Below, piece by piece: positions 1-10,853 of a stretch of DNA of 64,000 bases (positions are counted from its first letter, which is position 1; each line of letters begins with the position of its first letter). Source of the stretch: Bemisia tabaci (taxonomy: Eukaryota > Arthropoda > Insecta > Hemiptera > Aleyrodidae); NCBI RefSeq assembly GCF_918797505.1, contig NC_092801.1, positions 34,238,487 to 34,302,486 of the forward strand. The letters are read 5' to 3'. Below the pieces are notes generated by a model. That model ran no database searches. It was given only the letters and a program-made list of their open reading frames with translations, and was not told the origin of the DNA. Both the position numbers and the translations under genes were made by a program.

Positions 1-50
1 TATTCCAGGAGTTATATATTGATTCTACTTATCCACTTATTCTAAGGGTT

Positions 51-279
51 CACTGGGAAAAAGAACACATTGGATCCAGAGTCCAGATTCTTGAAAACAT
101 TGACAAGAAAAAGGACTCTCGATTCAATCAGACTTAAGTTTAAACCAAAAGGAAATCCGCTCAAATTAAGAGGCTTGATTCTTGATTTAAGCTTAAATCT
201 GATTGAATCAAGAGTATTTTTTCTTGTCGATATTTTTAAGAGTCTGGACTCTAGATCCAATGTGTTTTTTTTTCCAGTG
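51..279. mobile_element. CACTGG palindromic MITE, copy 1
   Basis: A 229-bp near-perfect palindrome that begins CACTGG and ends CCAGTG. Each arm reads from the terminus through an A- or T-run, ACACATTGGATC(C/T)AGAGTC, then GATTCAATCAGATTTAAGC and a short centre. No coding capacity is believable: both strands translate to the same LESRLLK...IRFKLKS pattern because the arms are inverted copies. Further copies lie at 6072, 18232, 20224, 38165, 43495, 43943, 50884, 55507 and 60902. Target duplications are not clear for this copy. Confidence 0.85.
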
Positions 280-282
280 TGT

Positions 283-1490
283 AACAATACCGCAATGACA
301 TAAATACCAAGGTGCCGTTGATAAATACAAACTGAAGAAGAAACTTTTCATTATGAGTATCTCTATTTTCGACGCTTTTTGGCTTTAAGCCATCATCAAT
401 GGGTACATATACATTGGATATGTGTTGGTTAATGCCTCGCCGAATATCTTGTACTCAGCAATTTGGCGTTAATCTAATATTACTGGAACAAGAGAAAAGT
501 TTCCTTTTGTAGCTAGAAGAGGAGCAAGAAGATCAATATTGAGGATTTATCTCGAGGAGAATTCGATTAAACTGGGACTAGAAGAGCTTTAAAATTAATA
601 TTTGAGCTTTTGTTCCTTTGGCAATCAAGGCAAGATATTACTAAATTTTGGACTTTTTAAAAATGTCCACACATTTTTGGTGTAACACTACCATAATGGC
701 ACGTGTTTTGTGTAAAAACCAATGTGAAACCAATAACTGAAGAAGAAACTTTATATTTTGAGTATCTCTATTCTTCAGCGCGTTTTGGCGGTACGTCATC
801 ATAGGTGGGTACATACAAATTGGATTCGTGTTGTCTCTAACCCTGCAGTCAAAAATTGATTCTACACATTTTTTGTTTAACGATACCGTTATGACATGAC
901 TTTTGTGTAAATACGAAGGTGTCGTGGGTGAATTAACACTGAAAAAGAAACTTTTCTAATGAGTAACTCTATTTTTCAACGCGTTTTGGCGTTACGTTAT
1001 CATCAGTGGGTGCATATAAAACGGATATGTGCTGTTCATAACACCGGAGTAAAAAATTGATTCTACACATTTTTGGTGTAACAATCCCGTAATGGCATAT
1101 ATCTTGTGTAAATTTTACCTTCGTGAATGATAACTGAGAAAGTAATTTTTTATTATCTGTACCTTGATTTCCCAACGCGTGCCGGCGTCACGCAATCATA
1201 CAAATGTGTCTTTTTACTAACGGTAGTTTCCGTCGCTCCATCATGTTATCACTATATGGTTCTTTTACAATTTTTTTACATAAAAAATTCGTCCAAAACA
1301 CAGGAGTGAAAAATTGATGCCACGAATTTTGGGTTTAGCAATACCACAATACCAGGTATTTTTTGTAAATTTTACAAAGGTGTCCTGGGTAAATGATAAC
1401 TGAAAAAGTTTTTTTCCCCTTTTATTTTTATCATACTCTGTATCTACCAACGCGTTTTGGCGTTACTCGGTACGCCATCACCAATGGGTT
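283..1490. repeat. Tandem array, unit about 197 bp, about 5 diverged copies
   Basis: The phrase ACACATTTTTGGTGTAAC followed by TAATGGCA recurs at about 669, 864 and 1063, with a more diverged copy near 1321 and a start near 283. Each unit also holds AACTGAAGAAGAAAC, then CTCTATTTTTCAACGCGTTTTGGCG and a CATCATCAGTGGGTACAT stretch. The spacing is about 197 bp for the central copies and nearer 258 bp for the last one. The small ORFs in this stretch repeat with the unit and are not genes. Confidence 0.7.
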
Positions 1491-1689
1491 CTTGATATAT
1501 CTGTCAGCGTTAAAGTATGTAATTCAGTTCGTGCATACATTAACTAGTCAAAGTATACATTAACCGCAGAAGCAGCCAGTTAAAGTATGTAATTAGATTT
1601 TTATTACACACTTTAACTAGTTATTTTATAGATTAACTAGTTATTTCATAGATTAACTGGGACGTGTCAGTTAAAGTATAAAAAGGGAG

Positions 1690-2503
1690 GAATCTCTGAG
1701 CCCCACTTTCGGAGCGACATCCAGACATCGCCTCAAAAGGGCTCCTTTTGATACCCGAATGGAAGGCCTTGTTTTTTTTGAAACTGGACAAATCTCAGAC
1801 CTTGACTCCATTTCGTTGCTCCGTTGTCTTTACACCATGCAAAGACCATATTCTCGACGTCTTGATTTGCCCTCTCTACACTCCCTTGACCCTGACTGTG
1901 TCTCGGTTTACTGTGCAGAATTTTTAATTCAGCCCACATTTCCCTCAGACACTCTATCACTGAATGGAGAATTTGCACGCAATTTTTTTATTGCTTCATC
2001 TGAAAGTGCCTAATGAGCTGAGTTCGCAATATTTTTCATAATTTTTTTCTGACATGGGAAATTGGAGAAAAATTGATTTAAAAGTGAGAAAATGCGCCGC
2101 CTTGTGACGTCATCTGGCGGCATTTCCCATTTAAACACATGTATTTTAGCAGAATCGGTTATTTTGTCATATCTCCTCTAATAATCGCTCAATTTATGAA
2201 TCAAGGGCATCTTCGTGTTCAGTTCACTCAGAGGATTCCACTTAAACAGGAAATTCATCAAATTTCAGACCCTTGCAAATTCTCCATTGCTAATTTCCCG
2301 GCCATTGTCCAACTGTAATACTGCCGGTGCTCCAAAAATCGTGAAAATGTCTAGCAAGTTGTACGCAACCTCATCTGCTGTTTTTGTCTTTAAAGCTCGC
2401 AAACTGACGAATTCCGATAGATGGTCTTTGTAATTTAAAATAAATTTGAATTCACCACCGGGCTGCGACTGCAAATCAATCAAATCTAGTTGACAGCGAC
2501 TAT
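1690..2503 (-). pseudogene. Ginger2/KRBA2-like integrase core fragment, broken
   Basis: Reading on the minus strand from about 2503 gives DLIDLQSQPGG, NYKDHLSEFVSLR and LQLDNGRE. After a 320-bp insertion it resumes with IECLREMWAELKILHSKPRHS, QGSVERANQDVE and GLRFVQF. This is the DDE integrase core of the Ginger2/KRBA2 type of cellular or transposon integrase-like proteins: D in LIDLQ, D in LDNGRE, E in SVERANQ. A one-base shift at an A-run near 1773-1780 returns the frame to KAFHSGIKRSPFEAM, which then runs out near 1690. It is therefore a 5'- and 3'-truncated, frameshifted and insertion-split relic. Identification is from memory of family motifs; I am confident of the integrase core and less so of the exact clade. 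Confidence 0.75.
1966..2285. mobile_element. MITE inserted in the integrase relic
   Basis: A 320-bp non-coding insert with 13-15-bp terminal inverted repeats: GGAGAATTTGCA at the left and TGCAAATTCTCC at the right. Removing it, with one copy of a flanking AT, rejoins the integrase reading frame (…GREISN then SVIECL…). This supports a 2-bp AT target duplication. The interior contains GTGACGTCATCTGGCGG and no ORF of note. Confidence 0.7.
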
Positions 2504-3059
2504 TTACGTGGGACTATAACGCTAACATATCTATTTGAAAAATTTACCAATTTTTTAACACTGTATCATGTAAAGTATAATATGAAACGGTGTGGGTTTA
2601 ATCATAGTATGGGACCGTGAAGAGAAGTGTGACCATTAAACGGTGTTGGCTCAATCATATTTTTCGACCGCAAAGGGGCCCCGTCATCAGCCAATAATTA
2701 AACCGCGGTTGGAAATTTCCCATGATTTCTCTGACGGATCATGCGAAAAAATTGTTGCACTTGCTGATACCTTTGTTTAAGCCGGCGGCTCGTGCGAGCG
2801 AGATTTACGACTGACGGCCCAGTCGCTTTATCGCGATGCACGCCATCATTGCCGACTGGAAAAAACGAACGCAAAAAAACAAACAAACAAAAATGATTTA
2901 AATAGTCTTTGTGTCGCGGGGCCGCCGCGTGTTTTCGCGTTAAATTAAGCCATTATGCGGTTTAATTTAGCATATCCAATACATTGTTGACCGTCGAGGG
3001 TGGCTTATTAGATTGCCCGGCCAGTTTTTAATTACGCCCGCTCATTTCCGCGACATTTA
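2504..3059. other. Non-coding stretch with no gene seen
   Basis: I see a short direct repeat of about 60 bp (AAACGGTGT...ATCATA...GACCG at about 2585 and 2638) and mixed-composition DNA. No splice-flanked ORF or known element was recognised. Confidence 0.4.
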
Positions 3060-3640
3060 TTTCCGGCCATCGGAGGGTCGATTGTTGAACACTCTTGTAG
3101 TAATCGAATGGAATGTATCGTTTAATCCGACCCTATCAATGCTCTTCATCGATCGAGCGCATGAGTTCTATTATTATCTAATGACCTTAATTGATTATAG
3201 AATCATCATTGATTGATCTTAGTCGTTAATTCTTCACCCACGCAGTGCTGTTTATTGATTATGGCATTCATTAAAAATTAAAAAATCGAGGGGTCGATCG
3301 TCGAATACTCGTAGTATCCGTCCCTATCAATGATCTTAATTGGAGGTTAAATTGTGCTATTCAGAACTATTAATTCTAGCTCAGTTTAAAATCAACGTAA
3401 GTACCATTAGTTTCCCTATGCCTATAAGTGTTTTTTCGATTGAGCCAGAAATTATAGTTCCTAGTTGCAAAATGAAGTCCAATTGATTGTAAAATCATTA
3501 TCGATTGATAAAATGATCTTAATTGATTGTAGAATAATAATCGATTGATCTTAGTCGATAAATCTGCACCTGCGCAGTGCGATTTATCTGTGAAGGCATT
3601 CGATAAAATTCAACAATTGAGGCGCAGTTGTTAAAGGCGA
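3060..3640. repeat. Diverged tandem repeat, unit about 215 bp
   Basis: GGTCGATTGTTGAACACTC at about 3076 recurs as GGTCGATCGTCGAATACTC at about 3291. The following CCTATCAATG, TTGATTGATCTTAGTCG and GCGCAGTGC blocks also recur. The second unit is lengthened by a 139-bp MITE at 3342-3480. Confidence 0.6.
3342..3480. mobile_element. GGA...TCC MITE (AATT target duplication)
   Basis: A 139-bp element with GGAGGTTAAATTG at the left and GCAAAATGAAGTCC at the right, flanked on both sides by AATT. Its centre carries CTAGCTCAG and TTGAGCCAG arms. It is closely related to 39525-39661 and to a degenerate copy at about 6495-6632. Deleting it restores the tandem unit that contains it. Confidence 0.65.
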
Positions 3641-3743
3641 TTTAACTGTCACTGCGCCGTCTATTTTAGCTCCACTGCAGGCTGATTATTAAGATTGAAG
3701 GACTTTCCGGACAAAGAAGACAAAGGAAGTATGAGACCATACA

Positions 3744-4105
3744 ATGGAGATGTTGCATGTGTGAGAAAATATTTGACTGTTGATTCTCATGTAAAAGTTC
3801 GCGAGAAACACGATGGTGCCTCTAGTTTTCTCGAAAATTAACTTCCAAGCTCAAAAAAAGCTCTCAAGTTGAGGACAAAATGGAGGGGATATCCCACCCT
3901 ACCCTGAGAGTGAACCTCTACATCAAGACAAACTCTCCATCCAAAAGATAGGGAGCTTATACATTACCAGGGCTGCCGTGTTTTCAGTCTCAGAGTCCCC
4001 AAATAAAGTGGCAGCCCTGTCAATGTATTTGCTCCCTATCTTTTGCATAGAGAGTTCGTCTTGATGTAGAGGTGGACTCTCAGGATAGCATGGGATATCC
4101 CCTCA
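3744..4105. repeat. ATGTTGCATGTG palindromic element, truncated copy
   Basis: It begins GGAGATGTTGCATGTGTGAG and continues through GCGAGAAACACGATGGTG, CTCAAGTTGAGG and GGGGATATCCCACC to the inverted counterpart GGGATATCCCCTC, where it is cut off. The full palindrome of this family is at 7959-8462. The missing right arm shows truncation. Confidence 0.7.
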
Positions 4106-4758
4106 GTAATACGAATAGCGGCGGCGCGCACTCGTCGGTCTTAGCCGCAGTGAGCGCGATGAAACCCAAAACGCCTTCAACCATTCGGCACGCAACGCGG
4201 GCATCCTTCGGACACGAATAGTTGCATCAAGGCGTCGTGTATCAGCAGAAGAGGAATTCGAAGAGGTTTTTACCGCATAAGACTGCGTGTCTCTATTTTG
4301 TGCCTCAAGACGTGATGTTTTCAAATTAATAATCGATTGGACTGTAACAATGAATTTAGCATAGTGAATATTTTAAGTCAATAATTCTCAAGTATGAGTA
4401 GTAATACGAATGATTTATAATGAATATTTCCGCACGAAAATTCGCAGTTATTACGAAAGTTTACAAATAAGTATGATTAATTTTGTTTCGAGTAAGGCAA
4501 ATAGAGAAAATTTATTTTGGGAAAAGGGGAAGTTGTATACTCTACGAATAGCTCGTCTTGTAGGTTTCTCGGGATTTTTCGCGTCGAAGTCGTTGGAGAT
4601 GACATTTCTTCTGCCCTAAATCGCTTGAAAATTCACATCTTTCATCTCCGCGGCATGGTCGCTGTTTTTATAAATCACTTTTCTCGTTATTGTGATCAAG
4701 ATCGTCGAAATACAAGTTATTGTCAGGGGTTAACCTCTAAATTTTTTATACTACCCTT
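4106..4758. other. Non-coding stretch with no gene seen
   Basis: This holds a GC-richer patch at 4110-4320 and then AT-rich DNA. Small ORFs on both strands lack family motifs and splice context. Nothing else was recognised. Confidence 0.35.
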
Positions 4759-4920
4759 TGTTGGATGATATGGACATTTCCAATTAATATTGTTAGCATC
4801 TCAACTCAAGTTGGGGTAGTACCGCAACATTTGGGCTAGTATAGCCTAATTTATCGGAACACTACCACAATTAATCGGGGTGTTACCACAATTAATTGGG
4901 AATGTCCATATCATCCAACA
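4759..4920. mobile_element. Short inverted-repeat element (TGTTGGATGATATGG)
   Basis: A 162-bp element with 30-bp terminal inverted repeats. The left terminus reads TGTTGGATGATATGGACATT and the right end is its reverse complement with one mismatch. The interior holds repeated TACCACAATTAAT motifs. There is no coding potential. A target duplication is not evident. Confidence 0.7.
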
Positions 4921-5300
4921 GTCGGAATTTAACCCCTACCTCTTTTTTTTCCCTGTACTTCACTTGACCTTAATAAATACACAAAAATCACAATCTTTAT
5001 TGTGTATGTCTTTACAAGGGAATTTCATGAAATGAAACCTCTCATAAACTTTTTTGTTTCATATTTTTGAAAATTTAAGCTTACAAAGCCTCCAAATTTC
5101 GTCCGACCTCTCCTATTGACTCTGCTCTGTGTGTGCCGGCCGGCATCTTTCGATAAACCGGAGCGCATGAAATATTCGTCGTCCCATCGAAGCATGTTCA
5201 GCAGAGGTTCCGGCTCGAAGGAATTCTCGTCACAGACATGTTTCACATCAGAAAAGTACTTCCTCGGCCGCCCTCGGATAATTTCCCCTCTCGGAGGAAG

Positions 5301-5457
5301 CAGTGGCGTGTCGCGTGCTTCGCGATCTATCGATATTCCCCCATTTGAAGCTGTGGTAAATAGTCGATTATTAAGGTGTTCGCTGCGATCACCTCGTTTT
5401 CGATACTTTTCCCTAGGTTTAAATGGCCGATCGATCGATACATCGCAAAGCACGCTG
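5301..5457. mobile_element. hAT-type MITE, 8-bp TSD GGAGGAAG
   Basis: A 157-bp element that begins CAGTGGCGTG and ends CACGCTG, flanked directly on both sides by GGAGGAAG (5293-5300 and 5458-5465). An 8-bp duplication and a CAG-type terminus are hallmarks of hAT elements. The arms contain CGATCTATCGAT and CGATCGATACATCG, and the centre contains GGTGTTCGCTGCGATCACC. ORFs crossing it (5025-5607) are therefore not genes. Confidence 0.85.
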
Positions 5458-5589
5458 GGAGGAAGATGTAAGGGCTCAGGGACGTCCCCGGCCAGACAGG
5501 GAGGTTTAATACACTCGCCTTTGAGGCTGAAACAGCGGATATTCCGCGCACGTCGCGAATTGGGGCATAAATACGCCTTCCAACGCTCC

Positions 5590-5737
5590 GGCCTCCGGCG
5601 TGAATGATCGATAATCGATTTTGCCTCATTCGAAGCTATAGTAAATAATCGATTATTGGCGTATACCCTGTTTATCGATCCTTTTCCATAGGTTTAAACG
5701 GCGGAGCAATCGATATATCGCAAAGCACGCTGGCAAG
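5590..5737. repeat. Degenerate relative of the 5301 hAT MITE
   Basis: The stretch repeats GAAGCTATAGTAAATAATCG, TTTTCCATAGGTTTAAACGG and ATCGCAAAGCACGCTGG in the same order as the element at 5301-5457. Only the right end is clean, and no target duplication could be matched. Confidence 0.55.
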
Positions 5738-6071
5738 GCGGTTCCGACGCGTGCTTTAGGAGTTTCCTATACGATTCGACCTCGCGGGCAATTTTGATGA
5801 GGCCAAGATCGTTTTCGCTGGTCTGGCTTCGGGGGGAATTTGCTGACTTCCCCCCGAATAGGCGATCCCGATCGCTTTTTACGGAATTTCGGTGATGCGA
5901 GATAGCGGCTGTCGTGAACCACGACCAGCGTTGCCACAGTCAAGGAAAACCTGAAAATGTCAGGGACAATGACGAAAGTGTCAAGGAAAAATTGTTAAGT
6001 CGCCTTTAATCGCTCTCTGAAATGAGCTTTGTGTTCCGGTAAACAAGTTTGCCTATAAATGTTTCAAATCA
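5738..6071. other. Non-coding stretch with no gene seen
   Basis: GC-mixed DNA with a local inverted motif GGGGGGAATTTGCTGACTTCCCCCC near 5830-5860 and short direct repeats of TGTCA(A/G)GGA near 5940-5995. No gene was recognised. Confidence 0.35.
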
Positions 6072-6300
6072 CACTGGAAAAAAAGACAGATTGGATCTAG
6101 AATCCAGACTCTTAAAAACATCGACAAAAATAATACTCTTGATTCAATCAGATTTAAGCTTCAATCAAGAACCAAGCCTCTTAATTTGAGCGGATTTCCT
6201 TTTGATTTAGGCTCAAATCTGATTGAATCACGAGTATTTTTTCTTGTCAATGTGTTCAAGAGTCTGGCCTCTAGATCCAATGTGGTTTTTTTTTCCAGTG
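6072..6300. mobile_element. CACTGG palindromic MITE, copy 2
   Basis: 229 bp from CACTGGAAAA to TTTTCCAGTG with the same arms as copy 1. The overlapping 63-aa and 76-aa frames are palindrome artefacts. Confidence 0.85.
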
Positions 6301-6494
6301 CGAGTCTTTCTAACCATGTGGCATAATTCCAAATGTCAGAGAATTTTACCAAAATATTTCAAGGAAGTGTTTGGGAATTTCGTTTCTCAAATCCCTGCAC
6401 AACTCTGTTACCTTATTTCTTTATCCGTTTGTATCTTAAGGCCTTATTCATAGATGTTCTCTAAAGCACTTCTGAAAGCCAAGCTCGATGTTGA

Positions 6495-6632
6495 CCATTT
6501 CGCTATTAGGAGCTACAATTTCTGGCTCAGTTTACAAAGAACGTATGTACCGCTTGAATTCCTATGCATATACGTGTTTTTACGTTTGAGCCAGGAATTG
6601 TAGGTCCTAATAAATTGCAAAATGTAGTCCAT
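6495..6632. mobile_element. Degenerate GGA...TCC MITE
   Basis: It carries CAATTTCTGGCTCAG and TTTGAGCCAGGAATTG arms around CGTATGTACCGCTT...CCTATGCATATACG, and ends GCAAAATGTAGTCC. This is the same order as 3342-3480 and 39525-39661. The left terminus is eroded and no duplication is visible. Confidence 0.5.
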
Positions 6633-7958
6633 CGATTTTGTTATAAAGGAAGCTTGAACGTGATCCTTATCGGCGCATCATACGGAGAAAAATTAAACGA
6701 ATCTCGAGTTAATTTGACCTGAAGCACCTACCTCAAGGTTTGTTAAACCATAGAGTTTTTCTTCTGTTGTTTATTCTTTATTTTTTATTTTTATTTTTTT
6801 TTCCATTGAGATGTGAAATTCTTGTAAACCCTCCCGAAGACAAAGCTTCATTTCCGATTTTTAATCGGAATTCTTTAAAATCGTCATTTGTAAGCACAAA
6901 ATTTTGAAATTGTTGCGGATCAATGAAGTCCTGTCCCTGCTTGCAAGTAGACAAAATCTTGTGTTAGGCCAATTTGTTTCCTGCATGGGAACTTCACAAT
7001 CCATGTGTATGAAACTAAGAACTTCAGTCGAACGTAATTTCGAAGACTTATTTCTGTTTTTTTTTTGTCTTTCTCTCTCTTTTTTCCTTTTCTTTTTTCC
7101 CTCAAGATAATTGATGCAAAGATTTCCGTTAAACAAACTCCCCTGCAAAAAACTTCAATAATTTAAAAAATAAATTATATATTTTTTAGTACTTCACTTA
7201 ATATTTTGTGACATTTCAAGGGAACACTCACATTCACGGCATTTTCATCAATCGTTACCGAAATTCAACGTGGAATTTAAGTGATCTCAGGCTTGCTGCG
7301 AAAAGCATCAAACAAGTTCAAACGATTGGCGTCCATCGAACTCGCCAAACGCGTAGCCTCTCTCGAGCAAGCATCCGAATTTGATTGATGTATTAAAGGC
7401 TGCGTCGAGCGCCTAGCAAGACGGTTCCTGACTTACGCGGAAATATCGCTCCGCGCACAGCCTAACCTTTTCAGATTTGCAACAGCTGGCAACGCAGCCG
7501 ACACGGTCGAGAGGTGCTAATTAATCATTAGAGCGTCAATTATGACGAGTCTCACTTTAAACAAGAGCCGGGTGTTGCTAATTCGCGCCGTGCGACGAGT
7601 CAACCGGCCCCTGCAAAAGCCGAGGTAAGCAACCTTATTCTCACGAGTCGATCTCCTACTTACCATTCCAGGAATTTCGGGATGGCAGTTCCCGGGTGAA
7701 TAATTTTTGCGTTTCCAATTTTTGTCGACCTCTAGTGACCTAACCCGTCTGTCTTTTCCAGAATTCAAATTTTCTCAAGAATGAACTCTAAATGTTGAAG
7801 TGAATTCCAACTACTATAACTGTCTAATTTATGATGGAGGATTTTATTATGTCCAACAACTATAAACCTAACCAAGTAAATAAACCTATTTCCGAAGGGA
7901 ACTCCTTAAATTAGAAGTTGGTGCTCGAACAATGTGAACCAGCGTAATCATTCGTGAT
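6633..7958. other. Non-coding stretch with no gene seen
   Basis: T-rich tracts near 6780-6800 and 7050-7100 flank DNA with no recognisable domain. The antisense 95-aa frame is lysine/arginine-rich because of the T-rich tract. The region at 7300-7500 is richer in GC but has no open exon with splice sites that I could support. Confidence 0.35.
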
Positions 7959-8462
7959 GGAGAAGTTGCATGTGTGAGAGATTTGCGATTTGACAATTGA
8001 TTCATGCGTCAAAGTTCGCGAAAAACACGATGGTGCCACTGGTTTTCTCTGAAATCAATTCCCAAGCTCAAAAAAAGCTCTCAAGTTGAGGCCAAAATGG
8101 AGGGAATATCCCACGCTATCCTGAGAGTCCACCTCTACATCTAGACAAACTCTCTATGCAAAGGTAGGGAGCAAATACATTAACAGGGATGCCGTGTTTT
8201 CAGTTTTGGAGTCCCCGAAAAAAGTGGCAGCCCTGTCAATGTATTTGCTCCCAATTTTTGCATGGGGAGTTTGTCTTGATGTAGACGTGGACTCTCAGGG
8301 TAGCGTGGGATATCCCCTCCATTTTGGCCTCAACTTGAGAGCTTTTTTTGAGCTTTGGAGTTGATTTCAGAGAAAACCAGTGTCACCATCGTGTTTCTCG
8401 CGAACCTTTACCTAAGAATCAACATTCAAATCGCAAATTCCTCACACATGCAACATCTCCAT
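7959..8462. mobile_element. ATGTTGCATGTG palindromic element, full copy
   Basis: A palindrome of about 504 bp whose ends are AGAAGTTGCATGTGTGAG and CTCACACATGCAACATCT. Moving inward, both arms carry the AACACGATGGTG, CTCAAGTTGAGGC, GGATATCCCACGCTA and GACTCTCAGG-type blocks. The centre holds GGGATGCCGTGTTTTCAG and AGTGGCAGCCCTGTCAATG. It is non-coding and most likely a non-autonomous foldback/MITE family. Related copies lie at 3744, 11735 (interrupted) and 12842. Confidence 0.8.
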
Positions 8463-8795
8463 TGAGACATCATAGATGCCTTCGATCAACTGGAGTGAGC
8501 ATTGATCTTATGGGTGAGGCGTACGATCTGAACAGATCGTCATTGACGATTGCTAGTGAAGCGTCCGCCGGGTGATTCCTTTAGTTTATGTACCGCATGA
8601 TCGTAAATTACAACACGTCCTACTAACTTATCGTTATAATATGTTGGAAGTGGAATTTACTTCATCGCATAGAGCTGTTTCGTTCGGTACATTGTCATGT
8701 TTTACGACTGGATAATATTAGTATTAGCTCTTCACTAATGAAAGGTTCTCAGCTGGCTTTGCGGGTGGGATTATCACAAATCGCTCACCTGTGTG
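8463..8795. other. Non-coding stretch with no gene seen
   Basis: AT-rich single-copy-looking DNA. I recognise no gene or repeat here. Confidence 0.3.
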
Positions 8796-8990
8796 CGCAC
8801 AGGAAAAAAATACTTCGTGCGTGGGGGCCCGAAGTTGAGGTCATACGGATCTCTGAAGTTTTCGGATCACGCATCCGAAAAGTTGAGGTCCACCTGTCGA
8901 AGTTCGGATCAACCATCTGAAGTACTTCAGATGTGTGAACCTGAACGGAACCCCTCGGTAAAGACCGGAGTACTTCGAATATTTTGACCC
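8796..8990. repeat. Half copy of the CACGGAGAA MITE
   Basis: It shares TACTTCGTGCGTGGG, CATACGGATCTCTGAAG and TCTGAAGTACTTCAGATGTG with the complete element at 61447-61802, but the second arm is missing. Confidence 0.6.
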
Positions 8991-9699
8991 TGTAGGATTG
9001 AACGGGTCAAAGAAAAATACCAAAAAAACGAGTGTAGCCAAAAGTGATAACGTTCCGAGGGACCAAAATGTGAAGCGCGATGACAGAGAAAATGATGAGA
9101 AAAGATAGAGAGGTTTGAATGAAAAAAGAGATAAGAAAGGAATTTGGATGAAGATAAATGAGAGACAAATGAAAAAAGCCACGGCGAGGCCAAATTGCCC
9201 TGGCTTGGAAATTTTGAGGTGAGTAGAATAATATTCGAAGGGAGACTATTTTTAGTGATCAGAAGGATCCTATTCTAGGTGGTTTTATTTTTACCTGGCT
9301 CAGAGTGAGCCGGCTACTGATAGGAGACCTGAAGGGCCACCAGGCACGTAGTGCGCCGGCTTCTGCTTTGCGCAGGAAAGTCGGATGGACTTGCAATTTT
9401 GAATACCACTCTGTGCTATTGCACTTATTTTTATTCCAGATTCATAAATTAATCGGCTTCTCCGGATGGAGGATTTCATACAAACGTGACTTTAGAGATG
9501 TCTTGAGTTTTCCTGGATGATTTTGCTAGAACTGCCAAAAGTAGATGATTCAGATTGATTCCGCGATGACCTTAATAGATTTGCCGCTCCAATCGCTGTA
9601 GGTGATTCAGTTTGCTCGCTAAATTTGCTCCTCTTAACCTCGCGTTTTCGGATGCGCGATCAAGCAAGAACGGCAAGGATTACAGACGAAGGCGAAGCA
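8991..9699. other. Non-coding stretch with no gene seen
   Basis: A purine-rich tract at 9000-9180 explains the antisense phenylalanine/serine-rich ORFs. No domain and no splice-supported exon were recognised. Confidence 0.35.
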
Positions 9700-10370
9700 G
9701 TAGACACCCTGATGATGATAGAATAAGGTTTTTTGGCAGAAGATGCGTTCTTTGCGTCAAAATATCGAATTTTCGTTCTCTACATAAACCGATCAACTAA
9801 GAATGCAATCCATGCGCCTTGTTTCGCCACGGAATCCTGACACCCTGATGATGATAAAAAAGTTTTTTTTGCCGAAGATACGTTCTTCGCGCCTAATGTA
9901 TCGAATTTTTTTTCTCTACATACACCTATTAACTGGACCGAGTTAAGCCGAAAGGAACCAACCCACATTTTGGATAAAATTGAGTCATGAGTGATTTTGA
10001 ACTCAACCAATGCTCTACTATCTATCATCAAAAATTATAAGTTTTTGTTGGAGCAAATTTTGCAGAAATTGAACTTAAAGTTTATCTTTTACATTGAGTC
10101 TTATGCAGGAGCCAAACGTAAAACCTCTTTTTCTCGGTTCGATCCTGATGTGGCTTGGTTCCTTTCTGTTTAACTCCGTCCAACTAAGAATGCAATCCAT
10201 GCGCCTTGTTCATCCACGGAATCCTGACACCCTGATGATGATAGAATAAAGTTTTTTTGGCAGAAGATGCGTTCTTCGCGTCAAATATATCGAATTTTTG
10301 TTCTCCACATAAACCGATTAACTAAGAATGCAATCCATGCGCCTTGTTCCGCCGCGGAATCCTGTTTCTC
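9700..10370. repeat. Tandem array, unit about 140 bp, with a MITE inserted
   Basis: ACACCCTGATGATGATA, GAAGATGCGTTCTTCGCGTC, then CTACATAAACCGAT and AACTAAGAATGCAATCCATG recur at about 9700, 9840 and 10225, and partly at 10320. The array is broken by a 247-bp element at 9935-10181; removing it restores the unit. Confidence 0.7.
9935..10181. mobile_element. GGA...TCC MITE (AACT target duplication)
   Basis: Terminal repeats GGACCGAGTTAAGCCGAAAG at the left and its diverged inverse ending TAACTCCGTCC at the right, flanked by AACT on each side (9931-9934 and 10182-10185). The sub-terminal GAAAGGAACCAA block is shared with 32684-32939. Length 247 bp; no believable ORF. Confidence 0.75.
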
Positions 10371-10688
10371 TCGTCGTTAAAACGTTGCGCTTCCTTCGGC
10401 GGTCCGTTACTGTGACTAATCCGCCTCGAGACTGTCTGCCACGTTTGTTTCTCTAAGCGCCCAGACTCAAAAGGTCTCGGCTCGGCGAAGCCGGAGAGGA
10501 GTGAGTTCAACTCGTCGCAAGGTTGCCAGATTTTACGATGAAATTTCGATATGTTACGCGGGATTAAATGGGGAAAAATGCTGATTTTCCAACACCATCC
10601 GCCAACAATCTCGTCGCTCCTCTGACGCAGGGGCGCGTCTCCGCTCCCGCACGAGCCGCAGAAAGCATGGCGGTAAATAGAAAGCAAG
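10371..10688. other. Non-coding stretch with no gene seen
   Basis: GC-richer DNA with overlapping antisense ORFs of 131-134 aa. These cross the hAT MITE at 10689 and carry no recognisable motif, so I do not call them genes. Confidence 0.35.
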
Positions 10689-10853
10689 CAGTGGCGTGGC
10701 GTGCTTTGCGATATATCGATTGTCATGCCATTTAAACCTATGGAAAAGGATCGATACCCCGGGTGTTCGCAGCGAACACCTTAATAATCGATTCTTTACC
10801 ATAGGTTTGAATGGCATAACATTCGATACATCGCAATTCCCGCCACGCCACTG
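10689..10853. mobile_element. hAT-type MITE, 8-bp TSD AAAGCAAG
   Basis: A 165-bp element beginning CAGTGGCGTGGCG and ending CGCCACGCCACTG, flanked on both sides by AAAGCAAG (10681-10688 and 10854-10861). Same family as 5301-5457: the internal GGTGTTCGC(A/T)GCGA and CCATAGGTTTGAATGG blocks are shared. Two copies with different clean 8-bp duplications make the hAT assignment strong. Confidence 0.88.

Noticed and set aside
1677..1700. TATAAAAAGGG resembling a promoter TATA box
   Set aside because: It coincides with the decayed end of the antisense integrase relic and has no gene downstream on the + strand.
5025..5607. ORFs of 142 and 163 aa on opposite strands
   Set aside because: They run across the hAT-type MITE at 5301-5457 and share no family motif.
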